Below are positions 5,977-9,803 of a stretch of 9,803 nt of DNA, piece after piece. Source of the DNA: a bacterium. GTDB lineage: Bacteria > Vulcanimicrobiota > Vulcanimicrobiia > Vulcanimicrobiales > Vulcanimicrobiaceae. The DNA is taken from the NCBI GenBank assembly GCA_021807065.1, contig JAKAPO010000065.1, forward strand, positions 1 to 9,803, in the 5' to 3' direction. Numbering within the stretch: position 1 is the first letter of the stretch; each line of letters opens with the position of its first letter. The translations under genes were made by a program, and so were the position numbers. Below the pieces are notes generated by a model that worked only from the letters and a program-made list of their open reading frames with translations, made no database searches and was not told the origin of the DNA.

Positions 5977-7276
5977 CGTGCACGTGCATCTCCGGCCCGG
6001 TCTCGCCATCCGCACCGATCACAGGGTGAAAAACGTGCACCGAGAGAATGCGCCGGCCTCGGATCCGCTCGACGCGAAGCCGCGTGCTATCTTCCGCCTC
6101 GATTTCCTCGCCCTGTTCGGGGAAGCGCCCGAAACGTCCGATCGTGTAGCCGCCGAGCGTCTCGAAGTCCTCCGCGGGAATCTGCGTTCCGAGCTGCGCG
6201 TTTACGTCTTCGATGTTGGTACGAGCGTCCACGATCGCCTCTTCGGGCGAAATCACGGTTATCGGCTCGCTCTCGTCGCGATCGTGTTCGTCACGAATCT
6301 CGCCGACGATCTCTTCGAGCAAGTCCTCCATGGTGACCAATCCGGCGGTGCCGCCATATTCGTCAACGACGATCGCGAGCGAGAACTTGTCGCGCTGCAT
6401 CTCGCGCAGAAGCTCGGCGACCTTCTTCGACTCCGGCACATGCACGCACGGACGCATGAGCGCCCGAAGCGTTGTCGTGGCGATCGCTCCCGTCGCGAGC
6501 GCTATCATGAGCTCGCGATCGTGTACCACACCGACAATGTCGTCTTTCGACTCTTGATAGACGGGCAGCCGCGAGTGCCTTTCCGAAATGATGATGTCGA
6601 GCGCCCGGCGCGGCGAGGCGTCGACCGGAACGGCGACGATCTCGGGACGCGGCGTCATCACCTCGCGTGCAATCGTATCGCCGAACTCGATTACCGAGTG
6701 GATCATCTCGCGTTCCTGCTCCTCGATGACGCGCTGCTCCGCGCCGACGTTGACCAACGCGCGAATGTCTTCCTCGGTGACGAAGAGGCGCTGTACGTTG
6801 CGGATGCCGAAGGGGCGCAGAAGCACTGCCGTAATGGCAAGCAGCGCATTTGCAAGCGGCGTGAGAAGCCACGCGACGACGCGCATCAGGGATGCGAGCC
6901 GCAATGCCCAGCGTTCGCCATCGCTGCTGGCGACGGTCTTCGGGATCGTTTCGCCGAAGAGCAGCAGTAAAACTGACATCACCAACGTCGAGACGATCGC
7001 CGGCTTGGGAATGTGCATCTGCAGGGCCAGCTCCGTCGCCAATGAGTCGGCGGCGAGCAACGCGACGGTATTCCCAATGAGCACCGAGGTGAGAAACCGG
7101 TTCCGGTGCTCGACCAGAGAAACGACGTCCTTCGCGCCGCGAAGCCGCCGCTCGGCCATCGTTCGCGCGCGCAAGCGAGAGACCGATATGAGCGCGGCCT
7201 CCGATGCGGAGAAGAACCCGGAAATGACGACCAACACCGCGAGAGCGCTGATCTCGGGCCAGTAGATTGCGATCAT
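5963..7276 (-). CDS. HlyC/CorC family CNNM-CBS membrane protein
   Basis: A 437-residue protein with the full family layout. The N-terminal CNNM/DUF21 membrane domain (about 1-190) includes GFFSASEAALISVSRLRAR (20-38), the NRFLTSVLIGNT segment (59-70) and GETIPKT (108-114). A CBS pair (about 200-330) carries VMTPR (206-210), RLPVYQ (236-241) and VVDEYGGTAGLVTMEDLLEE (303-322). The C-terminal CorC_HlyC transporter-associated domain (about 340-420) carries DFETLGGYTIGRFGRFPEQG (370-389). Family members are linked to Mg2+ or cation homeostasis and efflux, but substrate cannot be assigned. The ATG at 7276 is 37 bp after dgkA. In Firmicutes a gene of this class often neighbours the phoH-ybeY cluster. 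Complete and confident. Confidence 0.94.
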   Translation of the reverse strand: MIAIYWPEISALAVLVVISGFFSASEAALISVSRLRARTMAERRLRGAKDVVSLVEHRNRFLTSVLIGNTVALLAADSLATELALQMHIPKPAIVSTLVMSVLLLLFGETIPKTVASSDGERWALRLASLMRVVAWLLTPLANALLAITAVLLRPFGIRNVQRLFVTEEDIRALVNVGAEQRVIEEQEREMIHSVIEFGDTIAREVMTPRPEIVAVPVDASPRRALDIIISERHSRLPVYQESKDDIVGVVHDRELMIALATGAIATTTLRALMRPCVHVPESKKVAELLREMQRDKFSLAIVVDEYGGTAGLVTMEDLLEEIVGEIRDEHDRDESEPITVISPEEAIVDARTNIEDVNAQLGTQIPAEDFETLGGYTIGRFGRFPEQGEEIEAEDSTRLRVERIRGRRILSVHVFHPVIGADGETGPEMHVHDAIR

Positions 7277-7313
7277 GCGCCTAGCGGGGGGTCGGTGTCC
7301 AAATCGGCAGCCA

Positions 7314-8015
7314 TTATAGCATACGAGGGTCGTGCACCAGCAGGCAGAGGCAGGCCGTACCGGCGCCTACGAGCAGGCCGCCGGCCATCGCCAGGAGGTC
7401 CGACCCAAGCGGCCTCTGTGCGCGGCGCCTGCTCAGCGTGGCCCAGCCGGCCAGCCCCGCGACAAGGAGTTGAGGCCAATACCGAAGGTGCTGCGATTCG
7501 GGCGGAGAGGCAACAAGCAGCGCAAGGGCCGCCCACAGTATCGTCGCGCGACCGCTGAACCGCCCACGAAGCCACGCCTTTGCGAGCACGGTCAGGATGG
7601 CGGTAGCGGCGAGCACAGCCGCGATGGCCTGCATGTCCAGCGCGGGCCGAACCGGGCGCACGTAACCGGCCATCGCAGCCTGAACGAAGATCGCGATCCC
7701 GGCAATCGCCGCACCGATTGCGACGACGAGCACCGCGCCCGCGGCCGCATCTTTCGCGCGTTTCGCAAGCGGGCTTCGTTCGGGACTCGCGAGATCGACC
7801 TGAGCCTCGATCGCGGTGTTCATCAGTTCGAGCCCGAGCACGAGCGCCACGAGCAAGACGATCGCAACGAAAGCCCACAGACTCAGGTGCAGCGCTAGCG
7901 CCAGTAACAAGGCGACAACCGCGGCGGCCAGATGAACCGCAAGATTCGGTTGCGAACGCGTGGCTTCGACGACGCCGTCGAACGCGTATACGAACGATTG
8001 TACGAAGCGTCTCAT
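7314..8015 (-). CDS. DgkA-type lipid kinase fused to a degenerate PAP2-like domain
   Basis: Residues 1-115 form a DgkA-type lipid kinase (diacylglycerol or undecaprenol kinase): the region SFVYAFDGVVEATRSQPNLA (7-26), the active-site signature ELMNTAIEAQVDL (63-75) and PLAKRAKDAAAGAVL (82-96), with three membrane helices. A simple DgkA stops near residue 120, but this 233-residue protein continues with about four more hydrophobic segments. Residues 145-220 resemble a PAP2 phosphatase: AKAWLRGRFSGRATILWA (145-162) aligns with the K..RGR..PSGHA motif, and SRRRAQRPLGSD (195-206) aligns with SRx5Hx3D. Both catalytic His are replaced (Arg156, Pro202), so phosphatase activity is unlikely. The PAP2 relationship is inferred by eye. 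ATG at 8015 is preferred over a GTG at 8021 because AGGTG lies just upstream. It follows ybeY by 6 bp. Confidence 0.85.
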   Translation of the reverse strand: MRRFVQSFVYAFDGVVEATRSQPNLAVHLAAAVVALLLALALHLSLWAFVAIVLLVALVLGLELMNTAIEAQVDLASPERSPLAKRAKDAAAGAVLVVAIGAAIAGIAIFVQAAMAGYVRPVRPALDMQAIAAVLAATAILTVLAKAWLRGRFSGRATILWAALALLVASPPESQHLRYWPQLLVAGLAGWATLSRRRAQRPLGSDLLAMAGGLLVGAGTACLCLLVHDPRML

Positions 8016-8021
8016 TGTCAC

Positions 8022-8546
8022 CTAATACGGCCACGGCATGCCGATACTGTCCGCGAGGCGACGTTCCTCGCGTCGCATCTTTTTCCGCTCCGCGGGCCGT
8101 CGATGATCGTGCCCGAGCAGGTGCGCGACGCCGTGGATCAGCAGCCGCTCTACCTCGAGCTGCACCGGAGCGTCGTACTCCGCCGCCTGTCGCTTCGCAG
8201 TCTCCGCACTAATGACGATATCGCCGATCGGGATCTCGGGCTTGCTGACGCGTTTGCCGGGGGCCGCGGGTCTCGCCCGTGGCGGGCGCGCAGTCGCAGG
8301 CGAAGCGCGTGCTAAACGTAAGGGGACCACAGCGGGCGAAGCACGCTGGGGAAACGAGAGGACATCCGTTGGTTGATCTTTGCCGCGGTGCTTGCGGTTG
8401 AGCGCGCGCATCGTCTCGTCGTCCACGATCCAAAGCGACAACGACGCTCCCTCGTTGCCGGTTGCTGCGAGCAGCGCCCTTGCTGCAACACGCAGAGCTT
8501 TTCCGTCAATTCCGCTTTGGCGAACGTCGTTGCGATAATGGATCAT
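8022..8546 (-). CDS. ybeY: Endoribonuclease YbeY with an extra Ala/Pro/Arg-rich segment
   Basis: YbeY is a single-strand-specific, zinc-dependent endoribonuclease involved in 16S rRNA 3' maturation and ribosome quality control. The 174-residue protein has LNRKHRGKDQPTDVLSFPQ (49-67, including the conserved Arg54), IGDIVISAETAKRQAAEY (107-124) and the zinc motif HGVAHLLGHDH (138-148; ligands His138, His142, His148). Between LSFPQ and IGDIVIS, where the family usually has roughly 8-20 variable residues, there are 39, with a low-complexity Ala/Pro/Arg composition and two copies of RASPA twelve residues apart. The frame stays open and all catalytic residues are present, so the gene is probably functional. 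ATG at 8546 overlaps the phoH stop as ATGA; 6 bp follow before dgkA. Confidence 0.93.
   Translation of the reverse strand: MIHYRNDVRQSGIDGKALRVAARALLAATGNEGASLSLWIVDDETMRALNRKHRGKDQPTDVLSFPQRASPAVVPLRLARASPATARPPRARPAAPGKRVSKPEIPIGDIVISAETAKRQAAEYDAPVQLEVERLLIHGVAHLLGHDHRRPAERKKMRREERRLADSIGMPWPY
8274..8288. repeat. Perfect 6-bp hairpin with 3-nt loop within the ybeY insertion
   Basis: CGCCCG, TGG, CGGGCG on the plus strand: a perfect inverted repeat inside the extra segment of ybeY, next to the direct repeats at 8296-8309 and 8332-8345. GC-rich coding DNA can produce such hairpins by chance, so its meaning depends on whether related copies exist in the genome. Confidence 0.55.
8296..8345. 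repeat. Imperfect 14-bp direct repeat pair, 36 bp apart, within ybeY
   Basis: GCAGGCGAAGCGCG (8296-8309) and GCGGGCGAAGCACG (8332-8345) match at 12 of 14 positions. The 36-bp period is a multiple of three, so both copies encode RASPA in the same frame (YbeY residues 80-84 and 68-72). The pair flanks most of the low-complexity insertion and suggests local duplication or an inserted repeat element. Confidence 0.55.
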
Positions 8547-9490
8547 TGCCGGGCGTAGGCACGCACGATTCTGGCGACCAATGGATGGCGTACGACGTCG
8601 GTTTCGTCCAACTTGACTGCAGCTACGCCTTCGACCGGCGTCAGCCGTTTGATCGCGTCGATCATTCCGCTCTGCTCGCCGACCAGATCGATCTGCGTCA
8701 CGTCGCCGATCACTACCATCTTCGAGCGCTCGCCTAAGCGGGTGAGAAACATTTTCAGTTGTCCGGAGGTCGCGTTCTGCGCCTCATCCAGTATGACAAA
8801 CGCATCCGAGAGCGTGCGTCCGCGCATATATGCCAGCGGCGCGACCTCGATCGTACCGCGGTCCAAATACTTCGTGACCGTTGCGTCGTCGAGCAATTCT
8901 CCGAGCGCATCGTAGAGCGGTCGCATGTACGGATCGAGCTTCTCGCGGAAATCGCCCGGCAGAAATCCCAGCTTTTCGCCCGCCTCGATGGCCGGCCGCG
9001 ACAGAATCACTCGCGCAACCTCTCGCGCACGAAGCGCGCGCATCGCCATCGCGACCGAGAGGAAGGTTTTGCCGGTGCCGGCTGGACCCGTTCCAAGGAC
9101 GAGTGCGTGACGCTCGATCGCCTCAGCCAGAGCGCGTTGACCTGCGGTGCGCGGGCGAACCTCACCGCCACGGTGCGTGCGCACGATCGTCGGCGCAACC
9201 GGCCGTCCTCCCTCGCTTTTCTCCGTATCCCCCACCGCGAGCGCGACATCATGTAGCGTTATCTGCGCACCCTCGACCGCCGCATCCAGCATGCGCGTCA
9301 CGGCGCTCGCAGCCCGCTCGACGCTGCGCGCGTTTCCCGAAAGAACGAGCCGGTCGTCCTCGGTCTGCACGTGAACGCCGAGCCTCTCCTCTATCGCAGA
9401 CAGGTTGCGATCGTACTCGCCAAAAAGGCGAAGGCGATCGGGAAGCGCACCCAAGTCGATGCTGCGCCGGCTCAAACGATGGATTTCCAC
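8543..9490 (-). CDS. PhoH family ATPase (PhoH-like, phoH-ybeY linked)
   Basis: A 315-residue P-loop ATPase of the PhoH/PhoL type, proposed to act in RNA metabolism because it is widely linked to ybeY. The N-terminal domain (about 1-85) resembles the KH-like region that precedes the ATPase (LGVHVQTEDDRLVLSGN, 37-53). The core has PRTAGQRALAEAI (113-125), Walker A GTGPAGTGKT (133-142), SRPAIEAGEKLGFLPGD (164-180), Walker B FVILDEAQN (231-239) and the sensor-like VVIGDVTQIDL (259-269). All motifs are intact and length is usual. The start is given as GTG at 9490, overlapping the preceding gene by 19 nt. A TTG at 9475 would form a 4-nt TTGA overlap like others in this operon and is possible; neither has a well-spaced Shine-Dalgarno. 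The end overlaps ybeY by 4 nt (ATGA). Confidence 0.94.
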   Translation of the reverse strand: MEIHRLSRRSIDLGALPDRLRLFGEYDRNLSAIEERLGVHVQTEDDRLVLSGNARSVERAASAVTRMLDAAVEGAQITLHDVALAVGDTEKSEGGRPVAPTIVRTHRGGEVRPRTAGQRALAEAIERHALVLGTGPAGTGKTFLSVAMAMRALRAREVARVILSRPAIEAGEKLGFLPGDFREKLDPYMRPLYDALGELLDDATVTKYLDRGTIEVAPLAYMRGRTLSDAFVILDEAQNATSGQLKMFLTRLGERSKMVVIGDVTQIDLVGEQSGMIDAIKRLTPVEGVAAVKLDETDVVRHPLVARIVRAYARQ

Positions 9491-9803
9491 TCCCGTAGAG
9501 CGCGTGGAGGACCGAGCACCTCCAGCGCGATGATCCCGCGCATGAGCGGCCGATCGCCACGAAAAAGATACATGGGCCGGTGCACCACGTGCGGTTGCTC
9601 GAGCTCGAGCACCTTCGCGCTCGGGCTCTCACTTGGCACTGGTGGAGGCACATACATTGCTCTCATCCGGTCCTCGACTTGCGATTCCGGCGGAGTCGAA
9701 AGGCTCGGGATGACGAAGATCGGCCGCGGCGCCATAACCTGTGGCGGTGCCGTGGGTTGCGATGGCTGTTGCGTGGTGCGCACTGCGCGGTTGGCGCTGC
9801 GCA
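9472..9803 (-). CDS. Hypothetical Pro-rich protein, 5' end outside the window
   Basis: I do not recognise this protein. An open frame enters from the right edge and ends with a TGA at 9472-9474, inside the start region of phoH. The visible 110 residues are Pro/Gln/Ser-rich for the first 60 or so (QQPSQPTAPPQVMAPRP, then PPESQVEDR and PPPVPSESPSAK) and then more structured, ending HRPMYLFRGDRPLMRGIIAL, EVLGPPRALREW. Possible internal starts are a GTG at 9783 and an ATG at 9735, but the frame remains open to the edge, so it may be part of a longer protein. Support for coding comes from the strand, the tight overlap with phoH and the natural-looking C-terminus. Function cannot be stated. Confidence 0.6.
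   Translation of the reverse strand, partial: RSANRAVRTTQQPSQPTAPPQVMAPRPIFVIPSLSTPPESQVEDRMRAMYVPPPVPSESPSAKVLELEQPHVVHRPMYLFRGDRPLMRGIIALEVLGPPRALREWKSIV

Noticed and set aside
5954..6970. Long plus-strand open frame of 338 codons
   Set aside because: It is antisense to the corC-type gene, whose CNNM, CBS and CorC_HlyC motifs are unmistakable. The translation is Arg/Asp/His-rich with no motif, as expected for an antisense frame in GC-rich DNA.
7273..8034. Minus-strand open frame of 253 codons overlapping dgkA
   Set aside because: It is a shifted-frame shadow of the DgkA gene. The other frame has the ELMNTAIE and AKDAAAGAVL signatures and proper membrane helices, while this one is Arg/Gly-rich and motif-free.
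1..9803. Mobile element, prophage, CRISPR or defence island
   Set aside because: No transposase, integrase, regular spacer-repeat array or defence domain was seen. A tRNA at the edge could serve as an integration site, but no att-like repeat or integrase is present in the window.

Overview
The window is a GC-rich bacterial chromosomal segment. Every feature I can support lies on the minus strand, so transcription runs from position 9803 towards position 1. No phage, transposase, integrase, CRISPR array or defence genes are visible. The gene set and the many DUF/AIM24/DoxX-type accessory genes would fit an uncultured or deep-branching GC-rich phylum such as Eremiobacterota (WPS-2). That placement is a guess from gene content and is not proven by the sequence.

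In transcription order, 9803-7314 holds the 3' end of an unrecognised Pro-rich protein, phoH, ybeY and a DgkA-type lipid kinase with an unusual C-terminal extension. 7276-4868 holds a CNNM/CBS HlyC-CorC membrane protein, cytidine deaminase and recO. 4868-3178 holds ruvX, mltG and a DUF1292 protein. 3177-1382 holds a GT28/MGDG-synthase-like glycosyltransferase and a DoxX-like membrane protein with a Pro-rich tail. 1338-134 holds a truncated PhaB-like short-chain dehydrogenase remnant and an AIM24 (TIGR00266) protein. 72-1 holds a tRNA-Ser(GCU) cut by the window edge.

Many junctions overlap or nearly overlap: ATGA (phoH/ybeY), 14 nt (corC/cdd), CTGA (cdd/recO), TGATG (recO/ruvX) and GTGA (ruvX/mltG). 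This suggests one translationally coupled operon from before 9803 to at least 3178, and probably to 1382. It joins two gene groups that are usually separate in Firmicutes (phoH-ybeY-dgkA-cdd-era-recO and ruvX-DUF1292-mltG), here without era. Roles cover rRNA/RNA maintenance (YbeY, PhoH), recombination repair (RecO), RuvX, pyrimidine salvage (Cdd) and envelope lipid and murein metabolism (DgkA, MltG, glycosyltransferase).

I see no novel multi-gene system. The points worth a second look are within genes: a PAP2-like domain fused to DgkA that has lost both catalytic histidines, an extra Ala/Pro/Arg-rich repeat-bearing segment inside YbeY, two genes whose best start codons are non-canonical (CTG for recO, ATT for the glycosyltransferase), a RecO with three of the four expected zinc cysteines, and the truncated reductase.
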